Assembly (NCBI RefSeq): GCF_003672135.1 | Contig: NC_039514.1 | Location: 14,497,787-14,561,786, forward strand | Source: Ooceraea biroi | Taxonomy: Eukaryota; Arthropoda; Insecta; Hymenoptera; Formicidae | Length of the DNA stretch: 64,000 bases | Reading direction: 5' to 3' | Shown here: positions 13,409-25,956 of the stretch, piece after piece | Layout: each line of letters opens with the position of its first letter | Numbering within the stretch: the first letter of the stretch is position 1 | The notes under the pieces: generated by a model | What the model was told of the DNA's origin: nothing | Seen by the model: only the letters and a program-made list of their open reading frames with translations | Databases searched by the model: none | Program-made: the position numbers and the translations under genes

Positions 13409-15078
13409 ATGGCCATACCCATCAACCAGGTATTATTGGACATCCTGTACATATACATTAAGTATTAATCTAATATACATAGTAATTAAATAATATATAT
13501 TAACATAGGCTGCGTTCCGATATTCTTCGCCAGTACTGAAAATCTGTAGTGTACGTGACAAACTATAGATTTTCAGTACTGGCAGAGAATATCAGAATGC
13601 AGCTATAGTAGTTAATATATAATATATATTATATATATATATATATATATTAAGTATTAGGACTCATGCATAATGAGAGGAATGAACAAACAAGGAGTTA
13701 AAGGACAAATAAGGAATTAGGAATCTAGAGAATTGAGCTTCGAAGTTCATAATAATTATTGTGAACACATGTCTTGTTTTCCATCAAAATACAATTCTCT
13801 ATTTCTAATCCCTTATGTTTAATTCCCTGTTTATTCCTCTCATTGTGCATGAGCCCTTAACATACCATTAAACGCTACCATTCTAAGATCAAAGCAAAGA
13901 GATTTGCAAATGTACTTTCCACCTTTCTATAAATATTTTCTTCTCTCATTCTAATTTCAACATATATAGTATTTAACTTAAATATTAAACATAAAAAAAT
14001 GTTTTAAACTATTGTAAAATTATGTTGGATTCGCGAGAATCTCTGAAATTTAATTTCTAAATTTGATTCTAGAATGATAGCGTTTATTTGTATAATCATA
14101 TCACTTAGATAATGTATTATATAATTTATACTGAATATAAGAGAGAATAAATAATTTTTTACAAGTTAAAGCTGACGAACATGTATCTATTATTTATATG
14201 ATCAGTATTTAAAATTATATACTATGTTATTAATTTTAGATTATTTGCTATATCAATCTGTGACATTACATAGTATCTTGTTCTGCTGAAATTTTTACAG
14301 AAAAAAAGGAATCAACTTAACATCAGTCTACATACGCAGCTGACAATTTCGGCGATTATCATTTTCTTTGGAATTATTATCAGTGGAATTATTGCCATTG
14401 GTAAGATAACAATTTAAAGTGTTAGATAACTGTTTAATTAATTGTTCATTTACTCACATACTATAAACATCTGTGTTGAAATGTTCTCTTTGCTTCTTTA
14501 TTATAATAGAATAATATTTCTTTATTATTAAATTTGCTTGATTGAGATCATTAAGTATTAGCCTAAGCAAAACAATTATAATATTTGTTAACTTACTTAC
14601 TAATTATTACTGTACATGCAAGTTTATTAAATTTTTATAATTTAATTTCAACAATTCAAGAATTAGAGACGTTATAAATGATGATGATGTAATGTTTTGT
14701 GTGATATTCCTTTATTATTCATTAACACAATTAACATACAGGATATCTCAGAATAAGCACATGTGAGAATAAGTACACCAGAAGATTCTTGATCAAATGA
14801 AACACCTTTTTCTTTTATCAAAATTCAGCTGGAGTGAGAGCTTTTAAATGAGTTATTTCAAATTATCCAATTAGCGTACTAGATCTTGTTTGGGTAACTT
14901 GAAATAGCTCTCATCATTCTCGAAAATGTAATTCGTGATGTAATTACGTACACTGAGCATTCTAAAGGAGGACTGTAACATGTCGTCTATTATATGCTAA
15001 ATGTCAAGAATTTGAAAATTAATCTAATCTTTGATTAAACATCGATTAAAAAATAATAAACAATTATAATAAAATTAT

Positions 15079-15118
<40 letters not shown>

Positions 15119-16400
15119 GAATAATTTTATTATAATTGTTTATTATTTTTTAATCGATGTTTAATCAAAGATTAGATTAATTTTCAAATTCTTGACATTT
15201 AGCATATAATAGACGCATATAATAGAATTCTGGGACATCCTGTATATATATATATATATACAGGACATTAAGTTTTTTTTAAATTTATTTTGGTTTAATA
15301 ATAAAGAATTAAGTGTTTTTCGTAAGCATGAGAAATTTCTTTTATGTTAGACAACTTAATTTTATGATGGTAAGGTTTGGTATTAGTAGTACGTTTAATT
15401 CCATTAAAACTAAATTTTATTTCAAGATAATTAATAATCAATCAATTAATAATAAATTTTTGATCGACATAATATAATATATCGGATAGTTATTTTTATT
15501 TGATTTATTCCTATGTTTTGTTTCATATAATTGTCAACAATATTAATTTTTCTAGCAACTGAACTAAAGTTCACAGTGGGGGAACCGATGAGTTTCCGCA
15601 TGACCAGTGAAGGTCGTATAATAGAAAATACAACGCCCCGAAGTTGGAATAGTTGGATTTATAGATATATAATAATGCGTGATGAAACAATGTCAAGTGA
15701 TTACTCTTTCTTCCAATATTACCTATTTCGATACATCTGGATTAGCGTAATGTTTTCTGGTCCTCTATATCTCCTTTGCTAGTAAGTCAATAATATTTAT
15801 AATCAAACAAATAACGTAAGAAAATACATAAATATAAGTTTATATATATGTTACCGCTAAAGCGTATAATATCGATATTCTATGAAATAACTAGTTATTT
15901 CATATATTCGAATAATTTAACTATCGAGAACTGATATTTCATGAAATACCCAGGTATTACATATAATATCGATTATATATTTTAGCGGTAATATAACATA
16001 TATGTATATTTGTATCAAAAACGTTGAGGTAACAAAAACCTTAAATACAGTTATTGTATTACATGCACAATAAAGATATGGATTTAAAGTAGAATTTTGC
16101 ACAATTTTGACGAAATAATTATGCAAGCTTCACATATAATCGTAATATAAATCTGCGCATATTACATTTTAAAATACCTTAAATTTGCTTGGTAAAAATT
16201 TCCCATGTCTTTATTTTTAAGTAAAGATTTATATATTTAATCTATATATTGTAGGGGTTTTAATAATCTTGTTTTTTTTTCTTTCTTCAATAACATTCAA
16301 CATTAATTTCTATTTTAGTCAAATACTTCAACTTTTCAAAGCTGTGCAAAAAATCTCAAGGGGAGGAGAGGACAGATTTGTATATAACTCATATTTATAA
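13409..16400 (+). CDS. Small two-pass membrane protein, family not recognised
   Basis: Four exons, 13409-13429, 14301-14400, 15556-15781 and 16319-16400, join in frame (phases 0, 1 and 2) with good splice sites to give 142 residues starting MAIPINQ. Residues about 21-41 form a hydrophobic helix (LTISAIIIFFGIIISGIIAI). They are followed by a roughly 50-residue polar loop with one N-glycosylation sequon (NTT at 65-67), a second hydrophobic segment at about 94-116 (YYLFRYIWISVMFSGPLYLL), and a short basic tail ending DRFVYNSYL. This suggests a hairpin membrane protein with both ends on the same side. I do not recognise the family and assign no function. The exon joining is supported by uninterrupted frame across three introns. 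AATAAA at 16788-16793 may be its poly(A) signal. Introns 1-3 carry several palindromic elements. Confidence 0.72.
13508..13604. mobile_element. Palindromic MITE (97 bp)
   Basis: The left arm GGCTGCGTTCCGATATTC (from 13508) is matched by the reverse complement of the right arm, AGCTGCATTCTGATATTC (ending 13604). The inner part, GCCAGTACTGAAAATCT, is identical in both arms. TA occurs at both borders. The element lies in intron 1 of the membrane-protein gene and its superfamily is uncertain. Confidence 0.6.
13660..13856. mobile_element. PIF/Harbinger-like MITE
   Basis: The ends are GGACTCATGCATAATGAGAG and, from the other side, GGGCTCATGCACAATGAGAG. Arm similarity continues for about 70 bp. TTA flanks both ends (13657-13659 and 13857-13859), as expected for the 3-bp target site of PIF/Harbinger elements. 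It is non-coding and sits in intron 1 of the membrane-protein gene. Confidence 0.6.
14739..15242. mobile_element. TA-flanked foldback element holding a perfect palindrome
   Basis: The ends CAGGATATCTCAGAAT and, reverse-complemented, CAGGATGTCCCAGAAT are both flanked by TA. Inside, 14984 to about 15088 and about 15112 to 15215 form a virtually perfect inverted repeat of about 105 bp around a central (TA)n run. It lies in intron 2 of the membrane-protein gene and has no open frame, so it is probably a non-autonomous DNA transposon. Confidence 0.6.
15841..16004. repeat. Palindromic element in intron 3 of the membrane-protein gene
   Basis: TATGTTACCGCTAAA near the left end is answered by TTTAGCGGTAATATAACATA near the right end, and ATAATATCGAT occurs in both arms. 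Between them is a perfect 24-bp palindrome around AAATAACTAGTTATTT (about 15880-15903). It is probably a degraded foldback element. Confidence 0.5.
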
Positions 16401-18266
16401 AAACCTTTTTGGACAAAAGATTTTAAAAGTTTTACGTCAAAATGGTAAATACCTCAAATAGATGTACCTGAATAATAATATTAATATGTACACTATGTTT
16501 TACAATAACACACACACACATTTTATGATATAACGTAACATGTAATTTTATAATATTAATATTACAAAATACTTTCATCATTATTAATTCCGCGTAAGCT
16601 CTAACGTTTCATTTTTGCAGCTATTAGTGTTTAGAAATATTTTATTTACAAGAAAATGATGCTGTCACATGTTCCTGGAATAATATATCTTCACAGACTT
16701 TTAACTTATTTTGCTAGAACGGATGTCGAGATATGCGTTGTGTGTTTACAATTAACAATATATTTATAACAAAAAATCAATTAATTTAATAAATATAAAG
16801 TAAATAATATGAGTAAATTTTATTTACTATATTATATTTGTTATAGATATTTTTGGTATGTATACATCATATATGTTATATCCATTACTTATATAAATTA
16901 TAATATAATATAACGTTATTGTAGCACATAACAAGAATTTGATAGATATATTTATAATCACGTGGATATATAATTATTACTTAGACAAAAGAATAAGATT
17001 TATATTTTATGCTGATACAACTTGATGTTCTTATACTAATTGTAGCAATTTAATATCTTTTACTTTTACTAATTACTTTTACTACTCGTAATCCTGTAAA
17101 TTTGTTGCATTAAATCTATTTTTCTTAAATTAGATGTGTAATATATTTTTCTATTTCCAGTTCTTCTTTCAGTATATGTTCTTCAGTTTTCAACTTTGTC
17201 TTTATATTTTCTTTTAATATACATATATTATACATACTGCAATGTTATTTTAAATTATTTTTGATATATACATTTCTTGATAAAAATGAGTAGATATATA
17301 AATGTAGATAAATATTAGAGACAATAGCCTCAATACAAATTTGTTGAATTTGTTTTAAGATTCTTTTCTCCAACTTAATATTATTTGTTTTATTCTGTTT
17401 TACTCTGAGTTTTCGGTTATTTTTCGTTTGTTTTTATACTCGAGATTTACATAATCATTATCATAATTTTTTATATAATTGTACTTGTGAAATCATTATG
17501 TTATATTTTTAAATAGCCTTATAAAACAATGAAAGCTTACTTTTCCTGTTTCTGTCGCTCTTTCTCTCAGAAAACATTGTATTTAAACATTATTCCGGGA
17601 TATCGTGCGAATAAACTAATATGTAAATACCATATATATGTATATAGATCTTACAGCTGAGCCATTATTACTACCCAGTAGTTGATATAAAAAGATTCCA
17701 GAATTCAGTAAATATTGATTTGATAAGAAATAGAAAAAAGATAGAAAATGTTTTGAAGCATGCAGCGGCAAGCGAAATGCACCTCTAGATAACTGAAACA
17801 TCTCAGAACGTAGGCTGCGGTGTGGATGATGCTACAAATGCTGTGAAACACTTTCTTTCCTGCTTTCCACTCGAAAAAAGGAAAAGGATAGCAAGTGTTC
17901 TGAAACATTTGAAACGTCAACTGGATGCGACGTTTGCCTCGTCTGGATATTTTGGAGCGCGAGATTTGGGCTTTGAACGCGTGATCTAGAGAATGATCAG
18001 TTCGTGGAGGCAGGCGATTCCCTCGCGGAGCGCGGAGGTTGGCTGAATTTTCGCGAAGTGTATAGTTTTCGTGTCGGGTGATAGTGCACTTTGATCGCAG
18101 CGCGCTGGATTCCGTGACGCGATCTCGGGTGATGAGAAGCGCGTTCGGCCGCAGTTGAAACCCGCGCCAAATCCACGTGTGAGCTCGCCGCGCACGGTTG
18201 CGCACGGTGTGCGCCCGCCCGCTGTACTTTCGGCAAAAATACGGCGCTTCGCAGAAATACGGGATC
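16401..18266. other. Intergenic region upstream of Uev1A
   Basis: Very AT-rich up to about 17800, then abruptly GC-rich toward the Uev1A start, as for a CpG-rich housekeeping promoter. No coding exon is supported; open frames on the minus strand here lack splice context and family similarity. AATAAA at 16788-16793 probably ends the membrane-protein gene. An imperfect palindrome at 17836-17910 resembles the one at 25638-25754. Confidence 0.5.
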
Positions 18267-19766
18267 ATGGCGGTGCCCAACACCGGTGTAGGTGAGTTAT
18301 TTCGCGGAGCGACGGTCCCGTGCGAACGTACGCGCGAACGCCGCGTCGCACGTTTCTCGGCTCGGCTCGTCTCGTCGCGTCGTCGAGATGCACGATTTCG
18401 TCGGGATAACGCGACGACCGACGCCCGGTGGGACTCGCGAGGAACGCGAGTTGACAGCCAGACGGACGTCGCGAATCGCGACCGTGTTTCTCTCGTGACG
18501 AATGACCGAAACGGTAGTCCTTCCGTTCCGCGTCAACGGCTTCGCGATGTCCCTCGGCGATTCATCTTGCGCGTACGTGAACCGCCGCCCGTGAACACGG
18601 CGACGACGAAAATTGGTGGGAAAGGTTAACCATGCTCGCTCGCGTATCCCGTCCTATAACCTGTGTCGGCGCGCGAACGTACGACCGCGAGTACGTTTCA
18701 GCTGTTACGACGGGTCTTTTGTAAGCCACGTTGAATTTCGTTTCAGTTGTGCCCCGGAACTTTCGGCTCCTGGAGGAGCTGGAACAAGGTCAGAAAGGTG
18801 TAGGAGATGGCACGATCAGTTGGGGCTTGGAGAATGACGATGACATGACTCTCACGCATTGGACCGGTATGATAATTGGACCACCTAGGGTACGATATCT
18901 TTTTTACTGGACGTTTCATTTTCCACTTGGAACGCAAGTTTAAAGGGATCCTGGAGTCGTCTGTATTACCGACGGAATGAGTGATTTTTGCTTAACAGAT
19001 CTTTTCATTGGTTGTGCAGAACGAAAAATCCTTTTGCACGATTTCAAGGAACTAATCTTGTGCTCTGTTTTACTTTTGGAATTAAATCATAGATAAAACA
19101 GACGACTCCAAGATTCCCTTAATGTCGTGGTGGTTTCATGAAACTACGTTTATGTGGTTCAATCATTTTAGAGATGAGCTTTGGTCTAATACCTGCATTA
19201 AGTAAATGTCTCCTTTTGTATCCATTTTAGTTGCGATAAAATACCATATTTGGATAGATAAATAAAAGACAAATAATCGGCTAACCTGTGACAAATAAAA
19301 ATACATTTTACTGGATTACTAAATTATCGATAATTATATTTTGCTATAAAGAAAATATTTGTCATGTATTTAAGCAAATATCTATAGAAATAGCATATTA
19401 ATGTAATTTTATATTGGTATTTTGTAGACGCCGTATGAAAATAGGATGTATAGTTTGAAAATTGACTGTGGTCAGAGATATCCTGATGATGCACCTAATG
19501 TAAGATTTTTAAGCAGAATCAATATGAACTGCATTAACAGTGCAACCGGAGCTGTAAGTATTTGAGCATACATTGCGATATAAAGCGCACATACCGTGGA
19601 AATAACCCATGCAATTTCGTACAAGGTGGATAATCGCAGTGTACCGGTCCTTGCGAAGTGGCAACGGGAATACACAATTAAGACAGTGCTCCAGGAACTG
19701 CGTCGTTTAATGACGTCGAAGGAAAATATGAAACTCTCTCAGCCTCCGGAAGGCAGTACTTTTTAG
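18267..19766 (+). CDS. Uev1A: Ubiquitin-conjugating enzyme E2 variant (UEV1/MMS2)
   Basis: Four exons, 18267-18291, 18747-18889, 19428-19553 and 19626-19766, give 144 residues, close to the 145 of human UBE2V2. The UEV partners Ubc13 to build K63-linked ubiquitin chains in NF-kB/JNK signalling and DNA-damage tolerance. Visible hallmarks: the N-terminal VPRNFRLLEELEQGQKGVGD, DDMTLTHWTGMIIGPPRTPY, YSLKIDCGQRYPDDAP, the INMN stretch, VPVLAKWQREYTIKTVLQEL and RRLMTSKENMKLSQPPEG. As in all UEVs the E2 catalytic Cys segment is missing; the Cys in NMNC lies near the position of the E2 HPN motif and is not the active-site residue. The start ATG follows a GC-rich leader and matches the family N-terminus. 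AATAAA at 19835-19840 and about 20245 are possible poly(A) signals. Confidence 0.96.
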
Positions 19767-22112
19767 CCTAACCGTATGGACAGAGACATCTTCCTTTTTG
19801 CAATAGCATGAGGCGAGATTTAATGAAGGTACCAAATAAATATTAAATGGGTGCCCGCTAAAGATATATGTTTAAAAAGAAACAAAAAAAAAACGAAAAA
19901 ACAGCTTTGCGAAAGAAAGGAGGTAATAGCTTGGAAAGTTGAATGAGTGTACTGAGTTTATGTGTAGATTAGATAGAGAAATTGTGACAAAATGTTTGTC
20001 AAACGCGGCGAATTCTTTATCGGAATTTTTCATTAGAAACGTAGTGTCTCTCTCTCTCTCTCTCTCGGATCCTAATTCATTTTTCGCGAATATATGTCGT
20101 TACGTTACGTTACGTTCATTCGCGAGGCAGTAACTCGACGTGCGTGCGAGTTGGAAACTCTCTGCTCCAGCTTTTCAAGCTAGTACAATGTTAAGCGAAA
20201 AGAATCATATTTTGAATCTTAAAAACTGGAGGCACAGACTGTGTAATAAAATGAAATAATCGGTAAGAATAACTTTTATGCCTTTAAAGTTTTTTAACGA
20301 GAGAAGAAAGATAATATCCCGTTTTAAGACTTTTCTTCTGTTCTGCGCGTAAGTGCCATTTCATCTCTTGCGGAGGTGTCTCTTATACTCTCTCTCTCTC
20401 TCAGTGCTGTTGTAGAAAATTTGTAAATTCCAGATCATAAATCTGTACATCCATTTTACTTTTCCGTGCTGCGTACTATTTCAACCAGCGGTATTCGACA
20501 TTAAAAATGTGCGACGTTACATGTTGCGCGGTTTACTCGGTTGGGAAATTGTGTCCTAAAAACGGCCTCTCACGCTATACGAGTTACGTTTCGTAATCGA
20601 TGAGGAGACGTCACTTTCGTCGCGGTCGAAGCGATGTACACAAGTGACATTTTTCGTTTATAACGCCCCATACGAGGAATGGTACATACATACAACGTCA
20701 TGTGGCAAAGTACATCAATGTATGAAGCATCGTGGATCGTGGCGATCTTTTAGTTACTGTCGTTACGTATTTGGACGTATGTGTACTTGGAAGTATACAC
20801 ATTACCTATGTATTTGATTGTACCTATTAAGATACAACAGGATTAGTATGCAGATAGTGTGCTTACTGTTTGACCCAGGCTTCATGATTGATGTATTGCG
20901 GATACAATTGATATTTTTATTATAAGTAATTAAAATCATGCTTAATCCCTAACATGTGTAAAGTAAACACAAGCTGCATATTAATTGTTAACGCGATCAG
21001 GTTTCTCTATTTAGTGCAACTACGATTGTAAATTACACGGACTACATTATTGCCGACAGTCGAATTATGTATGCAGCCCATTGATGATTTGCAGTTATGA
21101 ATAACGTGTTACGTTCCAGCAAGAAAATAATTATATTGTTGTATCTCGGAATTTACATTATCCAATTGATCGAAGGAATGTCATTATATATATAATATAT
21201 ATATAATATATAGGCTAAAGTGAGTTCCATCAAAATAGATTTCGAATTATCTCCACGTTTAATTGTGTAATGTAAACATTCTTGATTACACAGACAGGCA
21301 TATTACGTACCTCTTTGTCAGTTCTGCATTTCAGTATTACACTATCGGTAATATAATAGTGTAATTTAAATCATACTACTAAAAGAGTAACAAGTTATAA
21401 CTCTATGTGAACGAAATCAAGCTTGAGGAGAATAAAATGATTTCCTTAGAGATCGGCATTGCCTTCCTTTCTCATCGTGCATGCTAGTGGCCTTTTCTTT
21501 AATTCGATCGAATCAATGCTTTAATGATACCAAATGTAATTTCACGGTAGACATACATTAGTTATAAATATTCTTCCCACACACACATCTTTTAACAAAT
21601 TTTGCTCCTTTCGTATGTAATCTTAGATGGCCTGAATAAAGATGTTTAGTTTAAACATTTTATAAGAGGAAGAATATTGGAAAGTGCAGAATTAAAAATT
21701 AATATTTACCAGAAAGAAGCAGAAATTAAAACGTCTCTTCTACGAATTGAAAAATGTTCTGAAATAAATATTTATAATATTCATATCCAAACAATAAATA
21801 TTTTACGAGTTGCTTTCCATGATCAGGAATTGTTGGATCGTGTGTTTAATTAAAGGAACGGATGTATTTTTATGTTTAACAATTTATTTAAATCAGACGA
21901 TGACTCCGTTCACAATATAGCTATGTACAATGTATAATTTAATAAATCTGGTAGTGACGGTAAATTGACGGCTTCTTGTCAAATGCTATATGAGTAAGTT
22001 TAAATCTGTAGAGAAAGAGGAGCCACAACTTGCCAAGTACATTGTTTAAATTGCGAAACTACATTCCGATACCAGCGTAATGACAGCTAACATCATCGAA
22101 TTAATCACTGGT
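19767..22112. other. Uev1A 3' UTR and convergent intergenic region
   Basis: Uev1A (+) and cytochrome c1 (-) converge here. A TC microsatellite lies at about 20047-20067, a second (CT) run at about 20390-20402, and GTTAC repeats at about 20099-20115. On the minus strand AATAAA (complement of 21883-21888) lies about 225 bases beyond the cytochrome c1 stop. Nothing coding is seen. Confidence 0.55.
21883..21888 (-). terminator. Poly(A) signal of cytochrome c1
   Basis: TTTATT on the plus strand is AATAAA on the minus strand, about 225 bases after the cytochrome c1 stop codon at 22113-22115. It is the first canonical hexamer I found there, so assignment is by position only. Confidence 0.5.
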
Positions 22113-24987
22113 TTACGGCTTTCCATAATTCTTGCGAATAAACATCAATTTCGTGTTCTTTATAGTTGTCCATTTGTGTCGTTTGAGGTAGTACACAGCA
22201 ACAGTGAGAAATGAGAAGACAGACATAGCCTGCAGATAATTGATATTGAAATTATTGCATTAAAATAAAACGAGATTGCAGAAACAAAAACTATATAGAT
22301 AACGATATCCGGTTTACCTTGATGAACATCTTTTTTCGGTCATCAAATTCATGATTAGAAGTCCACATCAGGAATGTGGTGATATCTTTTGTTACTTGAG
22401 AGGCAGTTGCAGGAGTACCATCTTCGTATTCTAAGACTTCGTCATAAATAGCCTGTACGACAGAGCAAGATTATGATTACCTATTTTATATTTTCTCAAT
22501 ATCTTTTATTTAATTTCTAAATACAGATCTTCGCATCGTTCTCACTATAACATCTCTTTATTTCGCGGAAAAACGCGGAATAACTCACCTGTGCCATACT
22601 GATGGCACCACCTGGGAAGTATGGATTGAAATATTGTCCCTCTCTCAAATTTATGCCAGCTGGTGGATCGCAGTATCCAGTTAACAAGGAGAAAATGTAG
22701 TTCTGAAAAATAGGAAGTGCATGTTTCACTAAATAAAAGCTTTTCGTAATAATATTAGAAATATAATTTTCGTGTACAGCACTCTTGTTTTTATGTATTT
22801 AAATACAACTGCGAACGTTTTGAAGGACTTGAGACAGATATTTACTCAAGAAAAATTTCCAAAGGGAGATCATTGAAAGATTTAATTTTTGTTTAACTGT
22901 ATTGAAAAAATTTGTAATTATATATTTTTTTCTATATCGCCTTGTATGTATTATACCTGTATCATTTTAAAAGACGACTTACCTCTCCATCGTGCCTAGC
23001 ATTTAGCAAGTAAGACAAGTCGGGTGGATAAGCACCATTGTTTGATGCTCTGGCAGCTTCTTCATTCGGATACGGTGCTGGCACGTAATCGGACAGTTTT
23101 CCCGGACGTTTGAAATATTCTCCTACCTCATTAGGACCGTCCTCCACCTATGGAAGTTCGATATTATATTATTATTATTATTTAATATATTATATTATTT
23201 TTTTATATCGTACATAAAAGAATGTTTCTCATAATTGATATAAAAATGTACCATGATTTCTTCTGCAAGAGCTTTGGCCTCCTCTTCGGTGTGCGTAACG
23301 TCAACAAGATGACGGAATGCCACATATTGCAAACTGTGACAAGCTGCACACACGTTCTTATAGACCTCCCATCCTCGTCGCATGCTGCAAAAGTTCGATT
23401 TAATAATGAGCGCAACATTTGCATATAACTATTGCATGTTAATATACACCATGTTCTAAGAAATTATACCTAGCATGGTCTAACGAATTGAACCATCCAT
23501 AAAAGTCCCATTTGTACGTCGGTGGATGAGCTATCAATTCAGCAGCTCTCACTGAGCTGTCTAGAGCATATATCAAGGCACTGATGCCTCCTGCTGTCAC
23601 TCCTAAGCATGTTAATAACTGTAAGTAAAGGCGAACAGTTATTACTACTGAATGCTTTCTTGCGCACTACAAGTTTACATAATATCGCACTGTCACACAT
23701 TACATAACATTGTTATAGATTATACGAAAATGTAGATGGACAATTACAATGAGAGAAAGCTTTAACTTACTATTAATACATGCAGACTATGAGGACACAC
23801 AAACTCTGTTTCTGGTGAATAAGGAATATGGGACAAGGTGGTAGGATATCATCACTATAAAACAAATTAAATTCACGTACCACTTTCCGACTCCTAGGCC
23901 ACTCTTTCACAGTGGAGAAATTGCTGCTCTGGAAAAACGAAGATTTAAAATTCATATAATATTCAGGTAATATTTTACAGAAGGGCAAAGATTATATTTT
24001 GTCTGTATTGCGAAACATGAGAAAAAAGATCTTACTTGTAATCGTTATCTTTACTTGGAATTTCTATTAGTTTTTCCCATATATTAAACGATTTGTTTTA
24101 ATTATTAAATGTATAGAAAACTTTCTTTTATTTATCTGGTTTCTATGTTTGTTACTTATATAACGTATATGCTCTCAATCATGAATTATAGTACTGTAGA
24201 ATACGTGCTTTTTATTTTTCCGCCAAATAAATAATCAAATATATAAATTTCTGTTAATAAAAAAATTAATTTGAATTTTCCAGTTATACTCAATAATTAT
24301 AGAATAATGCTATGATGTGATTAAATCAATAAGAATGCATGTAATAATGAACATCACTATATAACGCACAAATGCATGATAATGTTGGACTTTAGTCAAA
24401 ATTTACTGAATTAGATAGCAAGAGCTAAAAATTGTAAAATGACACTTAACAAACATACTCCACTAATAATTAATAACATCTGTCGAGCATGATTTAACCA
24501 ATTTGTTATAACAGCGTGAGTAATAACATTCACTCGCATTATTCATCGTACATTTGAAGGTGTCGGGTACTAGCAACGCATGTCTGATATATCATGGCAG
24601 CATCCGCGATTTTCGGTATCTGGCTATTACATAACATCTGTTAAAGTGTCGTCGAAATCGTCAAGTGGGTTAACGTCGCTTGACGCTACACCCTTCGCCA
24701 GAGACCTGACGTCATACGGATGTCCTGTAGGGTGCGATATCGAAGGGAAAGGTGTGACATAGCAGCCGACAGCTCTCCTGATGCTTCTCAAGAAGCTGTC
24801 GGTTCGGTACTGGTTAACGTCAGTGTCGTGACACTGACATGACAATAAGATGTAAATTTTTCTGAGAAAATACGTACGAGCATTCAGGCAACACCGATTG
24901 TCGCCGTTCACTTACCTGGCTGATCAGCGTGCCATAATTTGGCTTCAAAAGACCCGATTTACAAAGTCGACCTAACGTCGCCGCCAT
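22113..24987 (-). CDS. Cyt-c1: Cytochrome c1, heme protein of complex III
   Basis: Eight exons on the minus strand, 24916-24987, 23881-23928, 23470-23618, 23252-23384, 22983-23147, 22589-22702, 22318-22452 and 22113-22229, join in frame to 310 residues (human 325). The protein transfers electrons from the Rieske protein to cytochrome c in the inner mitochondrial membrane. Residues 1 to about 45 form a basic presequence. The heme site is CAACH at 102-106 within VCAACHSLQYVAFRHL. The acidic VEDGPNEVGEYF segment and PGGAISMAQ follow, with axial Met at 225. The C-terminal anchor AMSVFSFLTVAVYYLKRHKW precedes the matrix tail KLMFIRKNYGKP. Every family landmark is present and undamaged. It is divergent from tral, with about 970 bp between start codons. 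Confidence 0.97.
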
Positions 24988-25956
24988 GTTGGCCAGAGGT
25001 GCAATGTGCGAGAGTTGCGGTAGTCAGTGAAAGATTCGCTCGGCGATCGACAGAAAGTCAACTCCCGACTGTTGCAAAAATCTTTTCGCGATTATTCCAC
25101 TGCCTCTTTCGATCGGGCACAAAAACCTAAAGAGAGGTTAAAACGTCGACAAAGAGGATATCGTGAAGATGACTTCGACCGAACTCAGATAGGATTGCCA
25201 ACGTCACGGGCGAAATTTCGAGCGTTTGAATCGGCACTTGTGTGTCATTTTCTTCCCTGTAATTACACATAGTTACGTCTATGTCTGTTTTTTTTAATTG
25301 TCTATCATATAATAGAATAAATAGTGTTTTTAGGCGTTTTAAACATACGATAAAGTTATGATAAAAATTGTTCAAGAAACATACAAAATGCTTATTTATT
25401 GGGTAAAATTATTTTATATATAATAAAATATGTTATTTTAAGAATATGAAGAATAATATCGAGAAATCTTAAAATGGTATTAGCTAATAAGAAAGTTTTA
25501 ATATCTTAAAATTATGCCTAATAAGCAATAATAATACTTTATCAAAGTAATTGTGAGATATGCGCTTCACTTATCTTTTTATTCGAAAGAAGAAAACATT
25601 TTAAAGCATTTGGAAAATCAACTGGACTACAGCCAAAGGTTGTAGTCCAGGTAGCACTGCGAATACTACAAAACACTTTCTATCCTTGATCTTCTGTCAA
25701 ATAAAAAGAAGGATAGAAAATATTTCGTAGCATTCGCAGTGCTCGACTACAGCCTGTATCACAATAGTTTCGCCGTTTGAAGATACCCCGAAACTCAGTG
25801 GCCGGAGAGGGGGAAAATGTGACGCATGCGCCATACGCTATTGGCGGTCTTGGCAGTGCGCCGTCGACCATTGGTGTCAGCTGGAGCGTTTCGTCAGATG
25901 GTGTCGTGAATCCTGTAAAATCACATCGATCAGTGAACGACGGAGACCGAGTCAAG
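24988..25956. promoter_or_regulatory. Divergent promoter region, cytochrome c1 / tral
   Basis: About 970 bp separate the two start codons. Both ends are GC-richer than the middle, consistent with two separate TATA-less promoters rather than one shared core. A palindromic element occupies 25638-25754, about 200 bp upstream of the tral start. No individual binding site is claimed. Confidence 0.5.
25638..25754. mobile_element. Palindromic MITE-like element upstream of tral
   Basis: Left arm motifs GGTTGTAGTCC, GCACTGCGAATACTAC and CTTTCTATCCTT are answered in order by the right arm motifs AAGGATAGAAAATA, GTAGCATTCGCAGTGC and GACTACAGCC. The arms are about 47 bp. An extra copy of the end (TGGACTACAGCC, 25623-25634) sits just outside and can pair with the left arm. 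A related, weaker palindrome lies at 17836-17910. Confidence 0.5.

Noticed and set aside
17705..18283. 192-codon open frame on the minus strand upstream of Uev1A
   Set aside because: It spans the GC-rich Uev1A promoter and a palindromic repeat, overlaps the real start of Uev1A on the other strand and shows no family motif.
18198..18629. 143-codon plus-strand frame over Uev1A exon 1
   Set aside because: It reads through the intron 1 donor at 18292 in a different context. The spliced Uev1A model explains the exon, and the rest is Arg-rich GC-biased translation.
19428..19553. Cys in NMNC of Uev1A as a possible active-site cysteine
   Set aside because: By alignment with other UEV proteins this residue falls near the E2 HPN position, not the catalytic Cys; related UEVs have Gly there.
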